Source of the DNA: Phallusia mammillata
Lineage: Eukaryota > Chordata > Ascidiacea > Phlebobranchia > Ascidiidae
Length of the DNA stretch: 64,000 nucleotides
Direction of reading: 5' to 3'
Assembly: GCA_003260075.1 (NCBI GenBank)
Contig: QLIY01000165.1
Span: 81,243-145,242, forward strand
Made by a program: the position numbers and the translations under genes. The stretch's first letter is position 1, and every line of letters begins with the position of its first letter. This document shows, piece after piece, positions 18,516 through 29,500 of this stretch. The notes below the pieces were generated by a model. It was not told where the DNA came from. It saw only the letters and a list, made by a program, of their open reading frames with translations, and searched no databases.

Positions 18516-19263
18516 ACAGGAAAGTGTAAAATGAGTTTATTATTGGGTTGCTTAATTTAAGTGCCACATTTTACAAATATGTAAGAAAACTTATTTTATT
18601 TCATTCACAACTTAACGCAATCACTTGTATGTAATAATAGCTTTTGCAAATATTGTCAACCGCTGGATGACGCCAATTGCCTGACCTCATTCTCGCTAAA
18701 GTTGACTCGTGGATATTACACCAAATAACAGGCATTGTAAATGGAAAACTAGTCTTCTGTGTTCCAGTGCGAACATTTCCTGAGCTCCAGTTATTTTACG
18801 TAGGTTATTTTTCAGATCTGGCTGCCGCACGCATCTTTCACATTTAGCCTAAACTCCTTTGTGGCTTGGCATATTGAACAGACCAATTGCATCCGGGCGA
18901 TGTACAGTGTACTATGTATATTTTATCTGTGAAACGTATATATTATAATAAAAATAATATATACTCTTGCGACCTGTTTTTAACCACAAAACACTGCTTT
19001 TAGACCGCACTTAATCAAATGTCAGTCATGCGCGACGACACCAAGGACGACCTTTCTGGTTAGGCCTATAGTTTTTTTTATCAACACCTCAAATGCCATT
19101 TTTATGCTCTATGGCTCGCGTTACCGTTACGGATCTCTTCATTAGAGATTCATGCACACTACGCAAGTGACTTGCAGGCTAACTGACACCTTCATTAATG
19201 TCAATGCGTAAATGTTTTGCAGTTGGTGATAGCCAGGCGGTTTGGGTCTTGGTCTCTTTAGGG

Positions 19264-19740
19264 CAGGGGTCACCAAACTTTTTTCACTGCGGGCCGGATG
19301 AGTGCTAATAATGATTCACGCGGGCCGCGTAGTTTACATGCATGCCCTAGCGCCGTCTTTCCAAACTTAGCCCGCGAGGCGTTTTTAGGTGCGCCAACCG
19401 GCTGTTAAACTGTATAATTAGTCTCATCTTACGAGCAATGCTTGTATATTACTCCACAAGTGACAAAAGAAGGCACTTGTTTGCGCACAATTAATACTTG
19501 TAGTCTTTTCTGTGACGTAACAAACTGGCTTTGGATCAATCCTGGGCGTCATAATCCGATGAAACTCGGTAATATCAATTCTGAATATTCCCACAGAAAA
19601 ACTTTTGTAAGGAGTAGATTGACTTTTAATGTTACAAAGTTATTAATACAATTTGGCAACCTTAAAAATGTGGTCGCGGGCCGGATGAAATGACCTCGCG
19701 GGCCGGATCCGGCCCGCGGGCCGTAGTTTGGTGACCCCTG
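19264..19740. mobile_element. hAT-type MITE, family A copy 2
   Basis: Termini CAGGGGTCACCAAACT and AGTTTGGTGACCCCTG are perfect inverted repeats. Exact 8-bp target-site duplication CTTTAGGG at 19256-19263 and 19741-19748. No transposase. Interior matches the copy at 4540-4980. The longer perfect ends suggest a younger insertion than copy 1. Confidence 0.93.
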
Positions 19741-19850
19741 CTTTAGGGCATGCTTTACATTCTTACAGGTAACTTGATTTGTTTTGCCAGGTTGAAAATT
19801 TACGCATGCTTTTCTAGCCTACAAGCAACCAACCAATAGTATAAACTAGT

Positions 19851-20540
19851 GATGCACCGAACCCGCCTAAAAAGGTTCGGGCCGAAACCGAATATTCCGG
19901 CATGACATCCTGCAACTTAAATGTTGTAAGTTTGCATTTTTAAAGGCATTGAGAAATTTAATGGTCTGGTTCAAACATTTTTATATTTTACCCAAAAAAT
20001 GACAATTGCTGTAGCCTACTTGCCCGGATACAGATGCACAACATAGAATATTTAAAACTATACAAAAATCGAAAAAGCTCCATTACTTCCAAACCAGTTT
20101 TATGATTTCCACTCTATTAATTTGTACCAATGATTTATGAAAAGTAATACGGCAAATAAAAAATTCATGTATTTGGCTCTTTTATATGTATTTCTGTTTT
20201 TTATTAAACTTTGTTTTATACGATTAAAAGTAAACAAAGTAAAATAATTGTTTGCTGTTTTTCAAAAAAAGGAATTACCCGGAATTGTTATATGTCCGTT
20301 AAGCAATAGTACTTAGAACTGAAGGTTCTTGTTTACATAAACCTCAAAACAAACTTTTAGGACACGACGCCCCGCCTACTGCTTTTTGAGAAACATCTAA
20401 TAATTGACAGACGCTGACTTACAGCATTATTGATATTGTTTCATTTACGCATTTCCGTTTGGCACAACGAAAATACTACTGAAAACCAGGGGTCAGCAAT
20501 TCTCGCTAGAGCACTAGACATGTCTCGCTAGTTTCGGTTT
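19851..20540. repeat. Possible hAT-like element, right end unclear
   Basis: TAGTGATGCACCGAAC followed by repeated GGTTCGGGCCGAAACCGAA wording resembles the 5' terminus of hAT elements with TAGTGATGCACCGA ends. No matching inverted end was found, although TTTCGGTTTTAGTCGGG occurs near 20530. Probably a truncated or decayed copy. Confidence 0.35.
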
Positions 20541-20724
20541 TAGTCGGGTAATATATTGCAGACCGACCTTCAATAAATAACTACATGTCCGTTATATCGA
20601 CGCAAACTTTATTAAAAGATATTGGGTTGTTTTGCCTGTCTAAGTTGTTCCCAATGGGTATTTCGTATAATTATAGTCACCACCATATCGGCTGCTGTAC
20701 TAAATCTAAAGGTTTTTAATAGAC

Positions 20725-20927
20725 TTTTCGTTGTTCATCCGGCAAACATAAACAAGTCATCCGACGTTTCGACGTCCTATGCTGGGCGTCTTCATCAGGG
20801 TAATGTCAACTATTAACTCAAGTCGTTCTTGTAGCACCAAGAGAGCGAGACGATGAAGATGTAGTCGCCCCGTACGTCGAAACGTCGGATGACTTGTTCA
20901 TATTTGCCAGATGAGCAAAGACAAGTC
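20725..20927. mobile_element. Short inverted-repeat unit carrying hammerhead motifs
   Basis: Left arm from AGACTTTTCGTTGTTCATC to about 20780 and the reverse complement of the right arm (about 20866-20927) align along some 50 bases, including AACAAGTCATCCGACG and TTTCGACGT. The left arm encodes a good hammerhead core on the minus strand. The right arm has a degenerate one on the plus strand (CGATGA in place of CTGATGA, but GTCGAAACGTC kept). The arrangement resembles a Penelope-like element reduced to inverted ends. No ORF. Confidence 0.6.
20752..20812 (-). ncRNA. Hammerhead ribozyme motif, copy 1
   Basis: Minus strand: core CTGATGA at 20798-20792, then stem II GACGCCC...GGACGTC closing on a short loop with one mismatch, then GAAACGTC at 20770-20763. 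Predicted cleavage is after GUC, between 20763 and 20762. Helix III would be the minimal palindromic ACGU, a form that can pair between two copies. Flanking bases allow a short stem I (CC/GG then CAU/AUG). Known hammerheads of this minimal type occur in Penelope-like retroelements. Confidence 0.7.
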
Positions 20928-21185
20928 TATGAAACATGGCTGGTAACAATACTATATTCTGAAGTTATTTGGTTGCTTAAAAATACGTCTCAGTTTGGTA
21001 AGATTTGTGTTTATTCGTTTGTGTAATCTACATTCTACAACACTGGCGGTAAAACAGGTTAGGTTTTGACTTTTATTAACTTGTAATTTATCTTAGTATG
21101 CCACCAAATTTAACGGCGGCCAAAACGAAATCCGAAAATTTATATTTATGCAACGGTCAATGTACAGTTATAGGTCAAAAACTGT

Positions 21186-21966
21186 TTAAACTATTTCATA
21201 ACCCTTTTGAATAGCAGAAATCAGACAGCAGGTAAATATCATGACCATGACTTCAATGAGCAAAATTCCAATGGCCACGCCCCCAGCAGCATAAAGGTAA
21301 GGGCGAATAACTGCCTCACATCCATCCGGGTACGGTTCTCCAAGTGGCATTGTTGTGGCCATGGTTGTTGCTGGTGCCAATGACGATGTTGCTGCAGATA
21401 CAATTAATACTTTTGTAAGCACTTAAAAATGCCAAATTATCGCAAAATAATCAATGCGTTTGTAAAAAAATGCTGAAACAGAAAATGTCGCATTTCAGCA
21501 CCAACACAAATACGTATATATGTGACTCACATACTTGCATGCATATAACGCCAACGTTCGTGCAACAAAATGTTTAAATTTACTGATATGAAAAACTCTT
21601 ATATTAGGTTTTCTATGTTTAAGCTTAAAACTAGTCGTTTTAGATCCGAGACACGAAGAAACTGTTCAACTATTTCGAATAAAGTTTTTTTTACAGAACA
21701 GCTTATTAATTTACTAGCAGTTTGGGCGCTAGATGGCGGTGGGGGTTCGACTGTGGTGGTTGTTGTCTGGACTGCTACGGCTGCAACTATGGTAGTTGTC
21801 GCAATTGTAGTGGAAGCTGGAGGGGCCATTGTAGTGGTTGTCGAAGCAGGAGCTGATGCAACCGTTGTTGCTGGAGTCGTGGCCGTTGCGGCTGCAGTGG
21901 CAGTAGTGGAAGCAGCGGCGGCAGCGGTATCAGTGGTGGCGGTTGATGCTTGGGTTGAGGTTGTCA

Positions 21967-22029
<63 letters not shown>

Positions 22030-23864
22030 ACTGCTGATGGTGTCATTGAATCTGATCCAACTTATGAGTGTCAAACCGGGATACCAAAACTATTTTATTT
22101 TAACTAGGGTATCAAATTATTTGCGAATTACATGACGGATACAACTGATGATAAAGCATAAAAATAACACCATTCACAAAACTCAAGGCAACTGTCAAAA
22201 TTCGATTTTGAAGTTGTTTATACAATTCCGTTTAACTGAACAATTACAAACTGAAGTTAAATGCAAAATTTAAGTTGCTTGACTTACCCCCTGTAGTTGA
22301 AGAGGCAGACCTGCTCAAACAAAAATAAACATTGCCGTCAATTGCTGAAGTCCAGTTGCAACATATTTAAACAACAGATCTTACCTGCGTTTTACATTAT
22401 GCGTTGTTGGGTAACAACTTACAGGAATTGTTTTGTAGTTGTTGGGACCAGTCACTCCACAGCAATGAAACTTCATTTCAAGAGCACTTACTGCCTGTCA
22501 GACAAGAGTTAAACTATATATTTTTTCTTGACATTGGTAAAAACGATTATTATTTACCGCCAGATAAGCTGGTCCGAACCTTGACGAATTATGATTCAGG
22601 TCGTATATCATCGTCTCCTAAAAACACATTTCCAATAAGATTTGTTTTATGATGTTAATGGTTTTGTTTACCTTTACTTGCTTGTACTTAACAAGACTGA
22701 TAATGATGCCAACCATTTGCAAAATGAATATCAGGAGAACAAATGTGAGGTAAGTAATCAGCAAACATCTGTTCTCTCCCAGTGCTCCCCAGCATCCGAA
22801 AAAACTGTAAAAGATATGTTACCTTTGACGCAATAAATGTTTTGTTCGACTGTCATTTTTCGCGTGTGAAAGATTCCAAAACAAGGAACACTTATTTACA
22901 ATTATGTGTAGGAAAAAGGGTGAAAGAAAGTTGGGTAATGTTTGAAACAGACAAAGTTTCTTCACATTCACCAACGACGTAAGCACTGCATATAGAGTCG
23001 TATCAATGGAAACTTTATGGTGGTAAATTTACATTTTTTACCAACACTTATCTCAAAACACACCAAATTAATTTGCGCAGCATGTCAAAACTTACGAAAT
23101 CATGGCAAGAAACAAGCCCACAGCCATAAGAATGTACAGTCCATCCTTGAGAATGGGTGCGTTTAGGCTCATAATCATTTGGTTGAGTGTACTGGAGGGA
23201 TTGAAAGCTTCATACCCAGCTGAAAACGATCAACAAAGAATCAGTGGGTGAAATTGATAGCTTCCGCAAGAAGTTTTTCACGCGCACAATGCAAAGCGTG
23301 TTATTCATCACGGAGCAAAATAATCGTGAAATTATAACATCAGGGCCTTTCAGTCCGTGATAGGGCCGGCGGTTGCTGTAAATGGCTGCCAAAAAGATGG
23401 TCGAGCCTAGGAATATCGCATTGAAACGAATAAATTCTTATGTCATGTCAGCTTAGGGATAGTTTTACACCATGTTGATATCCTAAAGAACATACTGTTT
23501 ATACACAAGCTAAAAAACATGATTTGTTTTATCAAAAGTGGTCTACATTGATTCGGTGCTGAAAGCGATAAAGTTAACACGCGTAAAGGTTTTAACACGA
23601 CTGTTCAAGACTAAACGAAGTTGATATTCTGAAATTAAGTTTATAAGAATGATATGTTAAAGGCAACAAACGACACGGTGATAACACGAAAAACTGATGT
23701 AATCTGTAGCCTATATCACTAATATAATTTTATGATTAAACTATAGACTTTATCTCACCAAATCCTGCCAACAACAATCCTCCGACAAAGAAAAAAAAGT
23801 TGAAAACAGCGATGAAATACTTCAGACATTTGCTGCCACAGCTGTCCATACTCAGATTTGCCAT
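21186..23864 (-). CDS. Tetraspanin with Thr/Ala-rich insertion in the large extracellular loop
   Basis: Four-pass membrane scaffold protein. Exons (approximate): 23864-23759 (MANLSMDSCGSKCLKYF, TM1), 23219-23096 (extracellular loop 1 and TM2), 22809-22673 (FFGCWGALGENRCLL, TM3), 22620-22558, 22500-22386 (CCGVTGPNNYK and PVSCYP), 22312-22287, one from the G-run to about 21722, and 21398-21186 (DGCEAVI, TM4, tail ending GYEIV). The CCG, PxSC and GC cysteines of the large loop are all present. Between PVSC and GC lies an added stretch of at least 90 residues rich in Thr, Ala, Ser and Pro, which would be heavily O-glycosylated. A G-run (21967-22025) obscures the start of that exon. Subfamily not assigned. 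Confidence 0.88.
21967..22025. other. Poly-G run at the edge of the tetraspanin insertion exon
   Basis: About 59 G in a row. It lies where the Thr/Ala-rich exon should begin, so its true acceptor and some repeat units may be missing. By analogy with the run in the PKC exon it is probably a mis-filled assembly gap. Confidence 0.65.
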
Positions 23865-26574
23865 GTTTTTAAATGCCTTTTTAAATAAATTCTTCCGAAT
23901 AATCTAAAAATATCGTTTTGTTAACAAGAGGTATCTGCTGGTTGCCTTCTCTTAACTGCTAACTAATGTGAGGGGCGGAGGCCAGTCCGCCTCTCTCATG
24001 ATCACGCGCTTGCTTCCTCTGATTTGCGCAGTTTTTGGAGTCCGGAAGCTTCCAGCACGCTATCTGTGGGTTAACAAACGATTGGACACCAACAACAAAT
24101 AAACTCTAAAAACAATGATAGTGCGTAAATAACGCACTCAGTGTATTAAATCGTGCTTGATAGAAAACTATTTCAAGAACTTGTTATTCGACTATCTTTA
24201 AAAAAATCTATAATACATCAGGTAGTTTTGATGAATTACAACTGTTTCCTGCAGTAGCACTGGTGCAGTGACGTGCTCCTACTCTTCTCTATATAGAACG
24301 CTTTTCGATGGAGTAAACAGCACACAAAAGTTGGGCGGTATTCAATGCAAATACCAAAAACGATAAAACTTCTATGTTCTATCCATTTTTAATTTGACTG
24401 CTAATGCTTTAGGATACAAACAACCCAAAAATGTCACCTTACTTAATAATAACAAAGACCCGAGATTCATCAAAGTTCATTCTGGCATTAAACAAAATAT
24501 TTTATGTACAACATATCTAAATAGTTTAGGGATTCGTAAAATTTTGGGACATTCGGCAAACAACAAAAATGGTGAAAATAAATTTCAGTGATTTTAAGTT
24601 TTTGCCTGAAGCGATTTTTAAACTTAATTTACAGCAGCTGGTCAGTATAAGAGACTTCCCAATCTTTTACTTCGAAAGACAATTCTCGGGAAAGAACGTT
24701 TAGAATGCAAGGAAATTATTTGCATCCTTTTTAAAGTTCACGCAATGGATGATACCACGTTTAAATCCCAAATAAATTTTTCGCAGTTCATCTTTCAAAC
24801 CATCGTTGTTTGCTCTTAGTTTGTTGTGTCATTATCAAGGTACACATACATGTCACAGTTTCGGTCGTTTTAGTAACAAGCGCAAAACCTACATACCCTT
24901 TATGTACGCTAATACTACTTGGGCTAAATTTGAACCAAACTTCAGTTCTATAGTAAATTGTTATTTATATGTAGGCTACAATCCGTATAGTCATTTCCTG
25001 AACTACTTTTCGTTTTCCAGTTGCAATAGCTTATTGTTGGGGTGGTCTTGTGGCAAGAACAAAAAAAGTTGTATTTGTGTTGGAGATAGCTACCGCCCTC
25101 TAAAGGACAATCAATTTCCTTTTTTTGTATGCACACATAAAATAACTACCGGGTTGTAAAAATATGTTAGTGGCCGTTGTGTGCTTCGATGCGCATGCAC
25201 TTATTGTTATTTTTAAAGTGTGGGCAGCAAACTAATAAATGGCAATGTAAAATCTGTTACCATTTTTTAGTAAAACTTATGTAGCTATGTAATTATGAAA
25301 CAAATAAACCAAAAAATAGGTTAAAAGGTACGTGATATAGAAGTTTCTATTATAAATTTTGCCGTTGTTTGTAAAACTACAGGCTGCTGATGATAGAAAA
25401 GTCGGCTTATCATAATTGCCAATAACGTTGAGTAAATCGGATCGTGTATTGATCCGCACATATTGGATCAATTCTGGCTCACTTACGATGCGTTTTTTTT
25501 TTTGATATCAGTCGTTGTTTGCTTGACATGATAGAAGGGTGTAGATACGTTGTTACAGTTAAAAAATACTGCGTGGAGACCGAAACGTCAGTTTGGTTCA
25601 AATGAGCACACTTGCAGACGAGTTAGCTAAGAGCACAGCAATTCATATGCCGATGATCTCAAGGGCAGTATAGCTTTTGTTTGACAGGTCACAGTGGACA
25701 AGTTTAATATGTTTGTCACACCTTATCAGTAAGCGTAATGAACCATGGTGTCAGGTCAATAATAAAATGAAAACAATTCTTATCATTCGCCCTTATTAAG
25801 AATACGCGTGGGCAACGCGTTTTATTGGCGGCTGCGATGTGGAAAAGCAAATATTTGCCTTATCCATGATTCTACAGCACAAATAGGCAAACGCAGCAAG
25901 CATTATCACCTCATACCATGTAAGCAGGCTTAAGCTGCAAGACAAAGCATATAACTGCAGTTCCTTTGACTGTGTCTCAAATGTCTTTTGGTCATTGTTC
26001 ATGTGAAAACAAACGAACCCAAAAGGCTCTGGGATAAATGTACTTTGAGCTGTGTAAAATGCAAGGAGTGTTAGCGTAGGTAGACTATGCGCTTTGTACA
26101 TATTACTGATTACTGTTTTTTCTCAACTGATGTACTGGTGAAAAGACTGACTTAACCGTGCAGCCTATTGTTTCTTCAGCTTTCATTTAAGCACGGCGCC
26201 ACTCATGAAATATTTAAAGAAGGTTTTACGCATTTAGTTACATAATCATGTATAACCAAGTAGCGTTGATAGACGCACAAATTCCTCATGCAAATTTACC
26301 TACATTTGTTGTTGTGATTGACTGGTTATCGATTTCACCACCTGCCTTGCGCCGCTTACATCGGTTTTAAAACAATCACATTCTGTACAACGATTCACTG
26401 GTCGACAGCGCCTTAAATCGATTTTTTCATATTTTTGCCATTTTACTAGATTTGATACCAGATGGACAGAAATTTTAACCACTTAAACATAGCAAATCAA
26501 AGGAGGTTCGTATCGCCTATACCGGGCAATTGTGTTGTGTTTAAGCTTAGGTTGGACTTTGTTAGCTGTTAAGA
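23865..26574. other. Divergent intergenic region between tetraspanin and synaptotagmin-like genes
   Basis: The two flanking genes are transcribed away from each other, so this 2.7 kb should hold both promoters. No conserved ORF. The 101-codon minus-strand frame at 25796-26101 has no recognisable domain. A T-run lies near 25494. GACCGAAACGTCAG near 25579 resembles the ends of other repeats in the window but has no clear element boundaries. Confidence 0.45.
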
Positions 26575-29500
26575 ATGTGGGGACATCTAAGGGAAAGTGT
26601 ACAGGCCCACGCAACAAATATCGTACGTGATATTTCTGATCGCCTATCCACGTCGGAACAAGATAGAAACAGAAATCTTCAGTCGTCGCACAAGAACGCC
26701 ATGAAAAATGTTGTGACGCCGAACAGCATTCCACAATTTACCCTCCCTCCTCTGCTTACATACGACGCAAGTGAAGAGGAGCTGGAATCAGGTGATGGTA
26801 GTAACGACAGTAAAAAACAAGATGCGCACTCTCAAACACAGGCCAGGATGGATGACTCGTTAAAACCATTGACAGTTTACAACAAAGGTAAAACGTTGAT
26901 GCATATGTATAGTTACTGCTGTTATAAAAGCAATATAACCGTTTATGAAATAAAAACCATTGCCTATTTTGCAAACGCTAGTTGTTTATCATCCAAGTGA
27001 GGTATTGCATCGGGTTTTTAGACGATCTTGTACATTAAGTAAGTTGTACTTAATCGGCTAAAGTATAACTGAATAAATCATAAAATAGGTAGAAATAAAA
27101 ATTCTCACAGATTTGTGCGCCTTCAGATCAAAACTGCCACTCCTTATCATCCAAACGAAGCAAAAATCTTCAAAAACTTGATCAGGAAGTAAGTGATGCA
27201 AAATTGTGTTTCAAACCAATTTAGGTGTAAAAGTTAATAAATGATTGGGAATTCACAGCTAACGTAGATGCAATTTCATGATTTTTTTGCTTTTGCGTTG
27301 TTATTGTGATTTTGCATGATTAAATTAACAGTTACCGGGTGAGTCGAATTCGAATTTACCCGGCCCTCATTGACCAGGGTCACCACAACCATTTACTGCA
27401 AAATAATAAATGCATTTAGAAGGTCACAAAATTACTTCTATGTGAATTAAAGTACATTGGTAGAATTGGTACACAAACTTTTGCAGCAAAATCAACCGGG
27501 CTTAGCCCTTCAACATTTGCTGTCGACAAAGTCAGGGTTTTCGACGCTGACAGAAAGTCCAAACACGCGACGAAAAGAATCATTGTTTCTTTCTCCATCA
27601 CCATCATATCACATGACCGAAATAGGAAGTCTTCCAATGTCTGGGTATGAAACACTTACACTTTACATAGTATTTGCCTAGGTATTTTTTCAATAAGAAG
27701 TTGTCGAGAAACACTAAAGTTAAAGAATTTTGGCACCTGATTGAACTACAATATATCAATCAACGAGTATTTGACCAAAAGTTATACTCAGCAAATTATT
27801 GATTGACGTCTGGGCGGGTTGTCTGTTGCAGAAACGTCGACGCCATTGGCATTTCAAGTTCAGATTCGGATCTGAGCCGTACCGTATCTCCCTCCTCGTC
27901 CCCGCTCATTGAAAGATTAAAACAAAAGCGTTTGTTTGGCAGGTAAGCTGCACGAAATCATCATTTGCCATTGGCGCATGAGGGGTAAAAACATCGTTTC
28001 GTACTGATTTGAACAAAACGCAAAATACGACGCGGGAGATAATACTAATTGTAGAACAGGGGTTCAAATGGAACAATGTTAGGTTAAAAAACACTGCAGT
28101 CAAGGACAATACATAAACGTACATGGCAGCTTTACAATCGCACAGTCAATACACTTAGGAAAAAACCCGCTAGAACAATTTTATGCATTGTGTCGTGAAA
28201 GAAAAATCGTATACCGCTAGTTTGTGTCAGGCAAACAACGTTCACACTCGAGATAAAGCCAGCACAAACAGCTTGTGTCAGAAACCACTTTTACAGCAAT
28301 AATCCAATTGCTCGGCTTATTAGCTGTGAACGCACGAGATCGATGGGAATTCTGGCTAACAACTGCCAATTTGCCGAAACTGCACTTAACTGCACTGTTT
28401 CACAGGAGTGCATTGGACAGCGACAGCAACTCTTCTTGCCATTCCTCGCCTGTTCAACATCGCAAGGTATGAGCTCACCCAGCGACAAGTTAATGCATAT
28501 TTAATGAGGCGTACACGGTCGACGGACGGCACAAGCTAATGCGCGTGCTATGTCTATGCAGATTTCAGGAAAAGCTTTTCACGACAATTCCACTTGTGCG
28601 ACAGAAAACATCGTTCCGACGGAGCAGTCCGCTTTTACCGGCAAGGGAATTGGCAAAAATGAAAGTGACGGTAAACACGATTGATATTTTGCTGGTAGCG
28701 GTTTAAGGAATTTAATTACACAAGTGATTGTAATTCGAATGCGACGCGCATGTTAGTGCTTTTCTCTTGACAGGGTATTAAAACAGCACTCTGTAAAATA
28801 GCCGGGAATTCCATCTTATATTCTTGTTAAATAAGGATCTCATATTCTGCTCATGATTGTGCCTGAAAAAATGTTTTTTTAATATTAATATTTTAACATG
28901 GACGGGTGTTGTTTAACGGCGACGTATATCATCCAATTGAAATGTGTTCGCAATTGTTTCAAAATTTGTGCCAATTTTCTTAAAACCGCAGTTTAGTACT
29001 CAATGCATTTAAAAAAATGCTCGACAACAACTGTCAAACGCTATGTTAAAATACTAACCTTTAAGATTATTTTCCAACAAGTTAGCAAACCTGCCTGGAA
29101 CGAGTGATTTAGCTTTCTTAGTAAATGTCTTATTTGGAGGTATTTAGTTTTGAAGTTATTTTGTTCACGTTTATTAGGCAAGACTGTAAAAAGAAGTCGA
29201 AGTGCTTCGAATGTTTTTGCAAAGTCAACAGCAGCACGAGCGTTATACAGCACAGAAGTAGATCATTCAAAATCACCACGTATCCACATCATACTTACTT
29301 ACCTACAAACCCAACAGAAACTAAACGTCTCAATCCTGGAAGGAGAAAACTTCGTTGACGAAAGGTTGCAAGGTTATTTGAAAGTAAGTGGCGGACTGGC
29401 GGATAATTAATGCTACAAAAGTTTATGTTGTCATTTTTTTTATTTTCACTAAAACAACTAATTACTGCAACCCTGTTTACTACCTTCAATACATTTTTAA

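Larger units (their letters stand above)
18568..21185. other. Repeat-rich intergenic stretch
   Basis: Between the possible tail-anchor exon and the tetraspanin 3' end. It contains a hAT MITE (19264-19740), a hAT-like 5' fragment (about 19851) and the inverted-repeat unit with a hammerhead motif (20725-20927). No gene recognised. Confidence 0.5.

Noticed and set aside
21570..22037. 155-codon plus-strand frame rich in Val, Ala and Gly
   Set aside because: Antisense shadow of the tetraspanin Thr/Ala-rich exon, extended by the poly-G run.
25796..26101. 101-codon minus-strand frame with hydrophobic stretches
   Set aside because: No domain, no splice partners, composition like random AT-rich DNA.
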